Positions 1 to 10,200 of a stretch of 64,000 nt of DNA are shown piece by piece. The DNA is from Streptomyces sp. SAJ15 (GTDB taxonomy: Bacteria; Actinomycetota; Actinomycetes; Streptomycetales; Streptomycetaceae): positions 186,001-250,000 of the forward strand of contig NZ_NISY01000005.1 of assembly GCF_007595705.1 (NCBI RefSeq), given 5' to 3'. Numbering within the stretch: position 1 is the first letter of the stretch; every line of letters begins with the position of its first letter. The position numbers and the translations under genes are program-made. The notes under the pieces were generated by a model that saw only the letters and a program-made list of their open reading frames with translations, did no database searches and was not told the origin of the DNA.

Positions 1-867
1 CGAGACCGCCACCACGAAGGCGGAGAACAGCACGGTGCGGCCGGCGGTGTGCAGGGTGGCGCTCAGCGCCGCGGACGGGTCGGGGTCCTTCTTGAGCTCC
101 TCCCGATATCGCCGGACGATCAGCAGCGCGTAGTCGATGGCGAGGCCGAAGCCGAGCGCCGTGGTGAGGTTCTGCGCGAAGATCGAGACGTCGGTGAACT
201 CGGTGATCAGGAACAGCACCGCGCTGGTGCCCATGATGGCGATGACGCCGATGGCGAGCGGCAGCAGGGCCGAGACCACGCTGCCGAAGGCCAGCACCAG
301 GATGACCAGCACGATCGGCAGCGCGATGACCTCCGCCTTGACGAGGTCGTCGGCGGTCTGGCGCTGTGCCTCGTTGCGGACCGCGACGGTGCCGCCGAGG
401 GAGACGTCCAGGTCGCCGATCCGGCCCTGGTAGTCGTCGTCCAGCCGGTCGAACACCTTGCCCGCCTGTGTCTCGTCGCCGGTGATGCGGGCGACGATCA
501 GGGCGTGCCTCCCGTCCTCGGCGCGCAGGGCCGGGTCCTCGCGCTGCCAGTAGTGGACGACGCCGGTGACCCCCCGCTCCGCCGCCAGCCGGTCCGCCAG
601 TCGGGTGCCCTGCGCGGCGACCTCGGCGTCGTCGGCGCCGGTGTCGGCACCGGTGTCGACGAGCAGCACCAGGTTGGGCCGGCTGGCCGGGAACTTGGCG
701 TCCATCACCTTCGCCGCCCTGCTGGACTCGGCGGCGGGATCCTCGGTGCCGCCGAGCTTCAGCCGGTCGGTGAGCCCGCCGCCGACCAGCACGGCGCCGA
801 TCAGCAGCAGGACGGTCAGGGACAGTAACAACCGTGGACGTGCGGTGATGCGCAGCAGCAGTGACAT
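1..867 (-). CDS. MMPL/RND-family membrane transporter (3' end outside window)
   Basis: Probable proton-driven exporter of the MMPL family, likely moving the cluster's product or a lipidic intermediate across the membrane. The visible part is the first 289 codons. It has a membrane segment at about residues 11-28, a periplasmic-type loop, then a cluster of hydrophobic segments from about residue 175. The family signature GFGLAIDYALLIVRRYREEL with its membrane aspartate lies near residue 255. The ATG at 867 has a GGGG stretch 7 nt upstream. Codon 14 is TTA (828-826), the rare leucine codon that in Streptomyces needs the bldA tRNA, so translation may be development-dependent. A strong hairpin lies between it and the methyltransferase upstream, so it is probably a separate transcript. 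The C-terminal half is not visible. Confidence 0.85.
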   Translation of the reverse strand, partial: MSLLLRITARPRLLLSLTVLLLIGAVLVGGGLTDRLKLGGTEDPAAESSRAAKVMDAKFPASRPNLVLLVDTGADTGADDAEVAAQGTRLADRLAAERGVTGVVHYWQREDPALRAEDGRHALIVARITGDETQAGKVFDRLDDDYQGRIGDLDVSLGGTVAVRNEAQRQTADDLVKAEVIALPIVLVILVLAFGSVVSALLPLAIGVIAIMGTSAVLFLITEFTDVSIFAQNLTTALGFGLAIDYALLIVRRYREELKKDPDPSAALSATLHTAGRTVLFSAFVVAVS

Positions 868-970
868 GCGGTACCCCAATTCAGCCTGGATGCGAGGAGC
901 GGGACTCGGTTCAGGTCGGGTCGGGACGGGCCGCCGCCCCTGGAGCGGGGCCGGGGGCGGACGACCGGGC

Positions 971-1003
971 GCCCCGGGCCGGGCCGTGAGCCCGGTCCGG
1001 GGC
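971..1003 (-). terminator. Hairpin terminator after the methyltransferase
   Basis: Two 14-nt arms (971-984 and 990-1003) pair with one mismatch around a 5-nt loop. The hairpin begins 16 nt past the stop of the minus-strand methyltransferase. It probably ends the large NRPS operon before the transporter gene. There is no T tract, as is common in Streptomyces. Confidence 0.6.
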
Positions 1004-1018
1004 GCGCCCCGGGTGCGG

Positions 1019-1825
1019 TCAGGGCTTGGTGACCGCGAAGACGAAGGCGGAGCCGAACTTCACCAGGCGGTAGTTGACGAAGCCGGCCTTCTCCAGCTCC
1101 TCCGGCAGCGTCGAGAGGTCGGTGCGCCGGATGCCGGTCAGCTTCACGCCCAGCTTGCTGGTGGGGTAGTCGTTGAGCGCGAAGGTGGAGGCGGTGTAGA
1201 CCCCGCCCGGCTTGAGCAGCCGGAAGACCTCCCGGTAGGCCGACTGCGGGTCGGCGTACAGGTGCAGCGAGCCGGGGTTGCTGACGCCGTCGAAGACCTC
1301 GTCCCGGAACGGCAGCCCGCGCACGTCGCCGCGGACCAGCTCCACGTTGGGCCGGCCCACGGTCTCGTGGAGGGCCTTCTTCAGCATCGCCACCGAGATG
1401 TCGAGGCCGACCACGGTGGCGTTGGGCACCGCGCCGGCCAGCCGGTCGGTGAAGTAGCCGGCGCCGCAGGACAGGTCGAGCCAGGCGCCGGTGCGCTCCT
1501 CGTCCAGCTTCAGCCAGTCGTTGTAGACCTGGAACTCCTCGGCGTAGCTGGGCACATGGCTGCCGAAGCCGGCGAACAGCCGGGCGAAGAAGGGCCGCAT
1601 GGCGACCTCGTAGAGCCGCACGAACGCCTTGGACTCCATGAGCTTCTGGGCGGTCGTGGGGGCGGCCGGGTCGGGCTTCCCGGCCTCCTGGATCATGTCG
1701 ATGAAGCCCTCGGTCGCCGTGGAGGTGCGGCCGCAGGAGGTGCAGGCGATCTCCAGGGCCGAGGTGCGCTCGATCGTTCCCGCGCAGGCGGGGCAGGCGA
1801 GGAGATCCAGCAGCTGGACCGGCAT
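1019..1825 (-). CDS. SAM-dependent methyltransferase with N-terminal zinc-ribbon
   Basis: 268-aa class I methyltransferase. The N-terminus carries CPAC (about residues 11-14) and CTSC (about 31-34), a Trm112-like zinc-ribbon seen in several tailoring methyltransferases. The SAM-binding motif I is LDLSCGAGYFTDRL near residue 115 and the acidic residue of motif II is in VVGLDIS. It lies 80 bp downstream of the last NRPS gene in the same direction, so it is probably the final tailoring gene of that operon. In melithiazol biosynthesis a methyltransferase acts after the terminal-amide-forming module, so methylation of the released acid or amide end, or of a hydroxyl, is conceivable. The substrate cannot be read from the sequence. 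The start is the ATG at 1825. Confidence 0.85.
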   Translation of the reverse strand: MPVQLLDLLACPACAGTIERTSALEIACTSCGRTSTATEGFIDMIQEAGKPDPAAPTTAQKLMESKAFVRLYEVAMRPFFARLFAGFGSHVPSYAEEFQVYNDWLKLDEERTGAWLDLSCGAGYFTDRLAGAVPNATVVGLDISVAMLKKALHETVGRPNVELVRGDVRGLPFRDEVFDGVSNPGSLHLYADPQSAYREVFRLLKPGGVYTASTFALNDYPTSKLGVKLTGIRRTDLSTLPEELEKAGFVNYRLVKFGSAFVFAVTKP

Positions 1826-1905
1826 GGGTGGTTCTCGCTTTCCTTGACAACGGGTGGGGTGCGGGTGGTCGGGGCGGGGCCCGCCGGTGCGGTGGTGCCG
1901 CCCGG

Positions 1906-4900
1906 TCAGGCCCCGGTCAGCTCGTCGATGAGCTTCGCCAGCTGGTCGACGTGCGGGGTGGTGAGCATGGTCAGGTGGTCGCCGGAGGTCTCGTGGACCT
2001 CCACCGGGCGGGTGGCGAAGCGGCCCCAGCCGCGCGCCGGGTCGTCGAGGATCCAGGACAGGGCCGGGGGCGGCACGTTGTCGCGGTGCAGTTCGGCGGC
2101 GCGGAAGAAGGTCAGCGTGCCCTCGTGCGGCTCGGCCGGCGCGTACAGGCTGCGCTGGTCGGCGATGTAGGCGCGGACGAAGCCGTTCAGCTGGGTGTCG
2201 TCGTCGAACTCCGGCGGCAGCACCCGCTGTTCGGCCAGCACCTGGCGCAGCCGGCCCAGCTGCTCGCCCTCCGGCAGCGCGCGCAGCTCCTCCTCGCCGA
2301 GCTCCAGCTCCCGCCGGAAGATGCGGGCGAAGACCCGGGCCAGGGTGGCCAGCCAGGCGGCCTGGTCCCAGTCGTCGAAGTGCTCCCGGCGCTCGGGCAG
2401 CGGCGCGGCGGTGTCCACCAGGCCGACCAGCCCGACCTCCTTGCCGAGCCGGCGCAGCCGGGCCGCGAGCTCCATGGCGATGTGCCCGCCGAAGGAGTGT
2501 CCGACGAAGTGGTACGGCCCTTCGGGCTGGTTCTCCAGCACCAGCGGCAGGTACTGGTCGGCCAGCTCGGGCACCAGGGTGGCGGCGGCGATGTCCTGGG
2601 TGAAGGACGGCTGGAGGCCTTGCACCGCCAGCCGCTCCGGCAGCGCGCCGACCAGCTCGTGGAAGTAGACGAGGTTGCCGCCGGCGCCGGGCAGCAGGTA
2701 CAGCGGGGTCTCGCCGCCGGGTCGCAGCCGGATCAGCGAGCGCCGGCCGGTGTCGCCCTTCTGGTCCAGGGTGCGGGCCATCTCGGCGATGGTGGGCCCC
2801 TGGATGAGAGTGGCCAGCGAGAGCCGGCGGCCGAACTGCCGCTCCACCTCGGCCAGCAGCATCACCGCGAGCACCGAGTTGCCGCCCAGGTGGAAGAAGT
2901 CGTCCCGCACTCCGAGGGAGCGCGTCCCCAGGACGTCCTCCCAGAGCACCGCGAGCCGCATCTCGGTGAGGCCGCGCGGGGCGATCCACTCGGCCTCGGC
3001 GCGGGCGGCGTCGGCGGGGGCCGGCAGCGCCCGGCGGTCCACCTTGCCGTTGGGGGTGTAGGGCAGCTCGGGCAGCTCCCGCAGGGAGGCCGGGAGCATG
3101 TACCCGGGGAGCCGCTCGGCGAGGTGGGCGCGGAGCTCCGGCACGGAGAGCCGGGCGCCGGGCCGGGCCACGGCGTAGCCGGCGAGCTGCCGGTCCACGC
3201 CGTCGCCGTGCACGGTGGCGGCCGCCTGGGCGACGTCGGGGTGGGAGCGCAGCGCCGCCTCGATCTCGCCGAGTTCGATGCGGTAGCCGCGCACCTTGAC
3301 CTGGTGGTCGGTGCGACCGATGAACTCCAGGGTGCCGTCGGGGCGGTAGCGCACCAGGTCGCCGGTGTTGTACATGCGGGCGCCGGGCGCGGTCGCGAAC
3401 GGGTCGGCGGTGAAGCGCTCCTCGGTGAGCTCGGGGCGGCCCAGGTAGCCGCGGGTGACCCCGGCCCCGCCGATGTGGAGTTCGCCGGGGACGCCGACGG
3501 GCACCGGGTTGCGGGCCGCGTCCAGGACGTACAGGGCGGTGTTGGCGATGGGCCGGCCGATGAGCGCGGAGCCGTCGGGGTCGACCCGGTGGGTGGTGGA
3601 CCAGATGGTGGTCTCGGTGGGCCCGTACATGTTGTGGACGCGGGCGTCGGTGAGCCCGACGAGCCGCTCGGCGAGGGCCGCGGGGAGCTCCTCGCCGCCC
3701 AGCAGGAGCAGCTCCAGCCGGCCGAGGGCCTCGGGGCCGCCGGGTTCGGCGAGGATCATGGCGGCCTGGGAGGGGGTGCACTGGAGTCGGGTGACGGCGT
3801 GCTTCTCGATCAGCGCGGGCACCGACAGCGCGGCCTCGGCGCCGCGCTCCGCGTGCTGTTCGCGCGCCCGGGCCAGCAGCGGCAGCGCGTCGAGGACGGT
3901 GTCGTCCTCGAGTCCGAAGTCGATGAGGCAGGCCACCTCGTCGACGCCGGTGTCGGCGATGGCGTCCAGCCGCTCGACGACCCGCTCGGTGGTGCCGAAG
4001 AGCGCGGCGGTGTCGTAGAAGCGCTCGAAGGCGTGGTCCAGGAGGGTCTGGAGGTCCTCCTCGGGCAGGGCGCCGAGGTCGTCGCCGAGGCCCATGGTGC
4101 GGGCGAGGTTGCCGATGAGGCCCAGCGAGGAGGCGAGGTAGTCGCGGAAGGGGCCGCGCACCCGCTCCCGTACCGCCTCGGGGTCCTCGCCAAGGAAGGT
4201 GTGCACCATCAGCGTCACCCGGCCCGGGCCCTGGTGTCCGGCCTCGGCCCGGGCCCGCCGGTAGATCTCGACCTTGGCGGCGAGGTCGGCGAGGTCCTGG
4301 CCGAGCAGATGGGTGAGGACGTTGGCGCCGGACTCGCCGGCCGCGCGGAAGGTGTCCGGGCTGCCGGCGGCGGTGACCCACAGCGGCAGCTCGGCCTGGA
4401 CGGGCCGGGGCAGCGCCCGCACGGCGGTGGGCTTGCCGTAGCCGTTGGGGAGTTCGACCGAGCCGCCCGCCCACAGGGTGCGCAGGGTGTCGATGCCGTC
4501 CAGCATGACCTGCTTGCGGTCGGCGTAGTGCTCGGGCGCCAGCACGAAGTCGTCGGCCTGCCAGCCGGAGGCGACGGAGATGCCGGCCCGGCCGCCGGAG
4601 AGGTTGTCGACGACGGCCCACTCCTCCACCACGCGCAGCGGGCTGTGCAACGGCAGGACCACGCTGCCCGCGCGGATGGCGACCCGCTCGGTGACGGCGG
4701 CGAGGGCCGCGCCCACCACGGACGGGTTGGGGTAGATCCCGCCGAAGGCGTGGAAGTGCCGCTCAGGCGTCCAGACCGCCTCGAAGCCGTTGCGGTCGGC
4801 GAACCTGGCGCCCTCCAGCAGCAGCCGGTAGGCGCCGGGGGCGGACTGGCCGGTGGTGTCGGAGGCGCTGGCGAAGTAGAAGAGGCTCAGGTCCGCGACC

Positions 4901-7221
4901 TTGCCGGGGCGACGCCCGGTGTGCCGCGGCGCGTCCGGCTGGAGCACCACGGTCGAGCCGTGGCTGAGGGTCCACACCAGCTCCAGCACGGAGATGTCGA
5001 AGGAGACGGTGGTGACGCCCAGCCAGGTGCCGGCGCTCTCGGCGCCGAACTCCTCGCTCATGGCGGCCAGGAAGTTGACCACGTTGCGGTGCTCGACCAT
5101 GACGCCCTTGGGGCGGCCGGTGGAGCCGGAGGTGTAGATGACGTACGCCAGGTCCTCGGGCCCGGCGGCGGCCGGCTCCCCGGCGGCCGTGTCGACGGTG
5201 GCCGGCTCCCCGGCGGCCGTGTCGACGGTGGCCGCGGCCTGGTCCGGCTCGTCCAGGCAGAGCACCGCGGTGCCCTCCGGCACGGTCAGCCGGGGGCGCA
5301 GCGCGGAGACGGTGAGCACCAGCGGCGCCCCGGCGTCCGCCAGGATGTGGTCGTTGCGCTCGGCCGGGGCCGACGGGTCCAGCGGCAGGTACGCGGCCCC
5401 GGACTTGAGCACCGCGAGCAGCGCGGTGACCAGCCGGGGGGTGCGCGGCAGACAGAGCCCGACCAGGGTGCCGGGGCGGGCGCCGCGCTCGCGCAGCAGT
5501 CCGGCCAGCCGCTCGGCCTCCGCGTCGAGCTCGGCGTAGCTGAGCCCGCCGTCGCCCTGGACGACCGCAGGCCGGTCGGGGGTGGCCGCGGCCTGCCGCT
5601 CGACCAGCTCGTGGACGGTGGCGGCCGGGACGTCGAGCGCGGTGTCGTTCCAGTCGGCGACCATGCGGCGCCGCTCCTCGCCGCCGAGCAGCTCCAGCCG
5701 GGAGACGGGGGTGTCGGGGGCGGCGAGGGCGCCCTCCAACACGGTGCGCCAGTGGTCGAGGTAGCGGCGTATGGTCGCCGCGTCGTAGAGGTCGGTGGCG
5801 TACTCCAGGGTGCCGCGCAGCCCGTCGGGGCCCTCCTCGGCGATGAGGGTGGTGTCGAACTTGGCGGTGCCGGTGTGCGTCTCCTCCAGCCGGCAGCGGA
5901 AGCCGGGCAGCTCGAAGGTGTCGGCGGTGGCGTTCTGGAGGATGAACATGTGCTGGAAGAGCGGGCTGTAGCTGAGCGTCCGCTCCGGCCGCACCACCTC
6001 CACCAGTTGCTCGAAGGGCAGGTCCTGGTGGTCGAAGGCGGCCAGCGAGGTGGCGCGGACCCGATCCAGCAGCTCGGCGAAGGCGGGGTCGCCGTCGGTG
6101 TCGACCCGCAGCACCAGGGTGTTGACGAAGAACCCGATGAGCGGCTCCACCTCGGGCCGCAGTCGGTTCGCGACCGGGGTGCCGACGGCCAGGTCGGTGG
6201 CGCCGCTGAGCCGGGAGAGCACCAGCGACCAGGCGGCGAGCAGCACCATGTACGGGGTGCAGCCGTGCGTGGCGGCCAGCTTCCGTACCCCGTCGAGGAG
6301 TTCGGCGGGCAGGTGGTACGGCTCGGCGGCGCCGCGGTAGGACTGGACGGCCGGGCGGGGCCGATCGGCGGGCAGGTCGAGCAGCGCGGGCAGCCCGTCC
6401 AGCCGCTCCCGCCAGTAGGCGACGTCGTCGGCGAGCGCCTCGGGGGTGAGATGGGTGCGCTGCCAGCCGGCGTAGTCGGTGTAGCCCACGGTGAGCTCGG
6501 GCAGTCCGACCGGCTCGACGCCCTGGGCGTAGCCGCCGTAGAGCGCGAAGAGCTCCCGGTAGAGGATGCCCAGCGACCAGGCGTCGGCGCTGATGTGGTG
6601 CACGGACAGCAGCAGATGGGCGCGGTCGGGTCCGTCGTGGACCAGGACGGCCCGCAGCAGCGGGGCGGCGCCGAGGTCGAAGGGGAGCCGGGCCTCGGCG
6701 GCGGCCAGCTCGGCGACGCTCTCGCCGGCGGCCAGGTGCCGTTCGGGCAGCGGGACCTCGACGTCCGCCAGGACCTCGGCGTACGGCTGCCCCTCGCCGA
6801 CGCGGACCACGGTGCGCAGCGCCTCGTGGCGGCGGACCAGCTCGGTCAGGGCGCGGCGGAGGGCGGCCACGGCGGGGGCGTCCAGCCGGCCCTCCAGGGT
6901 GATCCGGCCGGAGAGCACATAGGCGGCGGCGCCGCTGTCGGGCAGCATCTCGGCCATCACCCACATGCGCTGCTGGCCGTAGGAGAGCGGCGGCGGGCCG
7001 GCGGCGCGGTCCAGCGGGGTGACCGGCGGCCGTTCGGCGGCGCGGCCGCCGCGCACCCCCTTGAGCAGGGCGATCAGTTCGTCGCGGCGGGCGCTGACCC
7101 TGCCGCGCAGCTCGGCGTCGAGGGCGCCGGGCGGGGCGCTGAAGCGCAGCCGCCCGGCCTCCTCCCAGAGCCGGATGTCGCGGGCCCGCAGCTCCGCGAG
7201 GAGTTCGACCGGTGATGTCAC
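1906..7221 (-). CDS. NRPS terminal module: TubC docking-C-A(Gly, embedded luciferase-like monooxygenase)-PCP-TE
   Basis: 1771-aa termination NRPS. Order: TubC-type docking domain (1-55); condensation domain (HHISADAWS near 210); adenylation core part 1 (TSGSTGRPKG near 700); a luciferase-like flavin monooxygenase spliced into the A domain (about 775-1125, starting at DLSLFYFAS); the rest of the A domain (MYGPTETTIW); PCP (GGNS near 1444); and a thioesterase (GHSFGG near 1575, with Asp in LVDTAAP and His in GDHLTML). The specificity residues I read by eye are D-I-L-Q-L-G-M-I-W-K, one position off the known glycine code DILQLGLIWK. This is the layout of MtaG/MelG, where oxidation of glycine's alpha carbon leaves a terminal primary amide. 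The GTG start at 7221 overlaps the upstream stop (GTGA), implying translational coupling. Domain order is certain; the amide outcome is inference. Confidence 0.92.
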   Translation of the reverse strand: MTSPVELLAELRARDIRLWEEAGRLRFSAPPGALDAELRGRVSARRDELIALLKGVRGGRAAERPPVTPLDRAAGPPPLSYGQQRMWVMAEMLPDSGAAAYVLSGRITLEGRLDAPAVAALRRALTELVRRHEALRTVVRVGEGQPYAEVLADVEVPLPERHLAAGESVAELAAAEARLPFDLGAAPLLRAVLVHDGPDRAHLLLSVHHISADAWSLGILYRELFALYGGYAQGVEPVGLPELTVGYTDYAGWQRTHLTPEALADDVAYWRERLDGLPALLDLPADRPRPAVQSYRGAAEPYHLPAELLDGVRKLAATHGCTPYMVLLAAWSLVLSRLSGATDLAVGTPVANRLRPEVEPLIGFFVNTLVLRVDTDGDPAFAELLDRVRATSLAAFDHQDLPFEQLVEVVRPERTLSYSPLFQHMFILQNATADTFELPGFRCRLEETHTGTAKFDTTLIAEEGPDGLRGTLEYATDLYDAATIRRYLDHWRTVLEGALAAPDTPVSRLELLGGEERRRMVADWNDTALDVPAATVHELVERQAAATPDRPAVVQGDGGLSYAELDAEAERLAGLLRERGARPGTLVGLCLPRTPRLVTALLAVLKSGAAYLPLDPSAPAERNDHILADAGAPLVLTVSALRPRLTVPEGTAVLCLDEPDQAAATVDTAAGEPATVDTAAGEPAAAGPEDLAYVIYTSGSTGRPKGVMVEHRNVVNFLAAMSEEFGAESAGTWLGVTTVSFDISVLELVWTLSHGSTVVLQPDAPRHTGRRPGKVADLSLFYFASASDTTGQSAPGAYRLLLEGARFADRNGFEAVWTPERHFHAFGGIYPNPSVVGAALAAVTERVAIRAGSVVLPLHSPLRVVEEWAVVDNLSGGRAGISVASGWQADDFVLAPEHYADRKQVMLDGIDTLRTLWAGGSVELPNGYGKPTAVRALPRPVQAELPLWVTAAGSPDTFRAAGESGANVLTHLLGQDLADLAAKVEIYRRARAEAGHQGPGRVTLMVHTFLGEDPEAVRERVRGPFRDYLASSLGLIGNLARTMGLGDDLGALPEEDLQTLLDHAFERFYDTAALFGTTERVVERLDAIADTGVDEVACLIDFGLEDDTVLDALPLLARAREQHAERGAEAALSVPALIEKHAVTRLQCTPSQAAMILAEPGGPEALGRLELLLLGGEELPAALAERLVGLTDARVHNMYGPTETTIWSTTHRVDPDGSALIGRPIANTALYVLDAARNPVPVGVPGELHIGGAGVTRGYLGRPELTEERFTADPFATAPGARMYNTGDLVRYRPDGTLEFIGRTDHQVKVRGYRIELGEIEAALRSHPDVAQAAATVHGDGVDRQLAGYAVARPGARLSVPELRAHLAERLPGYMLPASLRELPELPYTPNGKVDRRALPAPADAARAEAEWIAPRGLTEMRLAVLWEDVLGTRSLGVRDDFFHLGGNSVLAVMLLAEVERQFGRRLSLATLIQGPTIAEMARTLDQKGDTGRRSLIRLRPGGETPLYLLPGAGGNLVYFHELVGALPERLAVQGLQPSFTQDIAAATLVPELADQYLPLVLENQPEGPYHFVGHSFGGHIAMELAARLRRLGKEVGLVGLVDTAAPLPERREHFDDWDQAAWLATLARVFARIFRRELELGEEELRALPEGEQLGRLRQVLAEQRVLPPEFDDDTQLNGFVRAYIADQRSLYAPAEPHEGTLTFFRAAELHRDNVPPPALSWILDDPARGWGRFATRPVEVHETSGDHLTMLTTPHVDQLAKLIDELTGA
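5171..5230. repeat. Exact 30-bp tandem duplication inside the NRPS A domain
   Basis: Positions 5171-5200 and 5201-5230 are identical and in frame. They encode TVDTAAGEPA twice in a row, in the variable stretch just before the A3 (TSGSTG) core of the terminal NRPS. The perfect identity suggests a recent slippage event in a tolerant surface loop. Confidence 0.85.
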
Positions 7222-10200
7222 AGCTCTCCCTCTTCCCGAACGTCGTCAGCGTCGGCGGTCGCGGTGGACGGGCCGTCGGCGGCCCACAGCAGCGTCTCCA
7301 GGCTCTCGGCGACACCGGCCACGGTCGGATGGGCGAAGACGACCTGCGCGGTGACGTCGACGCCGTGTTCCTCGCTGAGCCGCAGCGCGGCGCGGGTCAC
7401 GGCGAGCGAGTGCCCGCCCAGACGGAAGAAGTCGTCCTCGACGGCGACCTCGCGGACGCCGAGGACCTCGGCGAAGACGGCGGCCACGGACTTCTGCAGC
7501 GGGGTGCTCGGCTCGGTGCCGCCGCGCTCGGTGTGCTCCGGCTCCGGCAGCCGCCTGCGCTCCACCTTGCCGGCGACGGTCAGCGGCAGCGCGTCCAGCG
7601 GCACGAAGACGGTGGGCACCATGTACTCGGGCAGCCGGTCGGCGCAGTACCGGCGCAGCGCCTCCACCGACGGCGGCTCGCCGTCGGCGGCCACCACCCA
7701 GGCGATCAGCGCCTGGGCGGCGCCGGTGCCGCGCGCCTCGACGACGGCCGCCTTGACACCGGGGTGGGTGAGCAGCGCGGCCTCGATCTCGCCCGGTTCG
7801 ACGCGGAAGCCGCGCACCTTGACCTGGTGGTCGATGCGGCCGAGGTACTCCAGCTCGCCGTCGGCGCGGTAGCGGGCGAGGTCTCCGGTGCGGTACATCC
7901 GCTCGCCGGGGTGGAAGGGGTCGGGCACGAAGCGCTCGGCGGTCAGGTCCTCGCGGTGCAGATAGCCGCGGGCCAGGCAGTCGCCGGCCACGCACAGCTC
8001 GCCGGCGACGCCGCGCGGCACCGGGGTGCCGTGCGGGTCCAGCAGGTAGATGCGGGCGTTGTCCACGGGGCGTCCGACGGGGGGCAGCGCCTCCCAGTCG
8101 GCGGGCGCGGCGGGCAGCGTGTGGGAGGTGATCACGTGCGCTTCGGAGGGCCCGTACTGGTTGTGCAGCGCGGCCCCGGTCCGCTCGAAGAAGGCGCGCA
8201 GTTCGGCGGTGGCGTGCAGTTGCTCGCCGGCGGTGAACACCTCGCGCAGCGCGGTGGGCCAGGTCCGGCGGGCGGCGCCGACCTCGGCGAGCTGCTGGAG
8301 GGCGACGTAGGGCAGGAAGAGCCGGGTGATGCCCTGCTCGTCCAGGTACGGCAGCAGCCGCAGCGCGTCGCGGCGGGTGTCGGCGTCCACCAGGACGACG
8401 GTGCCGCCGGCCGCCCAGGTGCCGAAGGTCTCCATCATGCAGATGTCGAAGTGGAGCGGGCTGAACTGGAGCACCCGGTCGTCCTCGGCGAACGGGAAGG
8501 CGCGGGTCTGCCAGGCGAGCAGGTTGGCGAGGGCGCCGTGGCGCATGGCGATGCCCTTGGGGCGGCCGGTGGAGCCGGAGGTGTAGATGACGTAGATCAG
8601 GTCGTCCCGGCCGGTGGCCGGGGCCGGTTCGGCGGCGTCCTGCCCGGACCAGTCCAGGGTGTCCAGCCGCAGCAGGGTGGCGTCGGCGGGGACGTCGAGG
8701 GGCGCGTCGGCGAGCACCACGGGGCAGCCGGCCTCGGCGAGCATCTCGGCGGTCCGCTCGGCGGGGTGCTGCGGGTCCAGCGGCAGGAACGCGGCGCCGG
8801 CCTTGAGGATGGCGAGCATGGCGACGAGCTGTCGGACGGAGCGGTGGGCGTAGAGGCCGACGAGGGCGCCGTGGGTGACGCCGCGGTCGGTGAGCAGTCG
8901 GGCCAGCCGGTTGCTCTCGGCCTCCAGTTCGGCGTAGCTCAGCGTCTCCGCGCCGAAGGCGAGCGCGGTCGCCTCCGGGCGCAGCCGGGCCTGTTCGGTG
9001 AGGTAGCGGTGGACGGGCCGGTCCAGGTCGATCTCCCGGACCTCGCCGCGCCCGGCCGTCTGGAGCTCCTCACGCTGGTCGGCGGTGAGGAGCGGGAGCC
9101 GGTGGACGGGGGTGTCGGGCTGCTCCAGGGCGGCTCGGGTGAGCCGCTGGAAGGCGGCGGCGAGGCGCTCGGCGGTGGACCGGTCGAAGAGGTCCTCGGC
9201 GTACTCCAGGGAGCAGTCCAGCGACGCGCCGCGGTCCTCGGCGAACAGCGTCAGGTCGAACTTGGCGGTGCCGTTGTGCACGCCCTCGCGGGTGACCTCC
9301 AGCTCCCCGACGCGACCGCCCTGGTAGGGGGTCTCGTAGTAGGTGAGCATGTTCTGGAAGACCGGGGCGTGGCTGAGCGACCGCTGCGGCTGGAGTTCGG
9401 CGACGATCCGCTGGAAGGGCACGTCGCGCTGTTCGAAGCCGTCCAGGAAGGTGCGCTGGACCCGGCCGAGCAGCTCGGTGAAGGTGGGGTCGCCGGTGAG
9501 GTCGACGCGCAGCGGGAGGGTGCCGACGAAGAAGCCCACCAGGGAGGCCGCCTCGGGGCGTTCGCGGTTGCTGACCGGGGTGCCGACGACGACCTCGTCG
9601 GCGCCGGCGTGCCGGGCCAGCACCGCGGCCCAGCAGGCGAGCAGGAGCACATACGGGGTGACCCGGGCCCGGCCGGCGAGGTCGGTGATCCGCGCGGTGT
9701 CCTCGGGGCCGAAGGCGAAGTCGACCAGGCCGCCGCGGAAGGACTGGCGGGCGGGGCGGGGGCGGTCGGTGGGCAGCTCCAGCAGCGGCGGCGCGCCGTC
9801 CAGCTGCCGCTTCCAGTAGTCCAGCCGGCGGTGTTCGGCGACCGGGGACCGCGTCGCGCGCTGCCACTCGGCGGCGTCGGCGTAGTGCACGGACAGCGGG
9901 GGCAGGCTGGCCGGCTCGGCGTCGGCCTCGTAGAGCGCGAACAGCTCCCGGAAGAGCACCGACAGCGAGCCGGCGTCGGCCGCGATGTGGTGCACCGACA
10001 GCACCAGGTACGCCTCGTCGGGCGCGGTGGTGACGAGCAGGGCGCGCAGCATGCGGCCCTCGGCAAGGTCGAACGGCTCGCGGGCGGACTCCCGGGCGAT
10101 CCGGGCCAGTTCGGCGGCCCGCTCCCCCTCCGGCAGCGCGCTGAGGTCGACCTGTCGCACCGGCGGTGCGGCCTCGGCCAGGACGACCTGCTCGGGGCTG

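Noticed and set aside
1828..7215. Very long plus-strand open frame opposite the terminal NRPS, and similar plus-strand frames over the other large genes
   Set aside because: They mirror the high-GC third positions of the real minus-strand genes, have Gly/Arg/Ala-biased sequence with no motifs, and the minus-strand frames carry full catalytic signatures.
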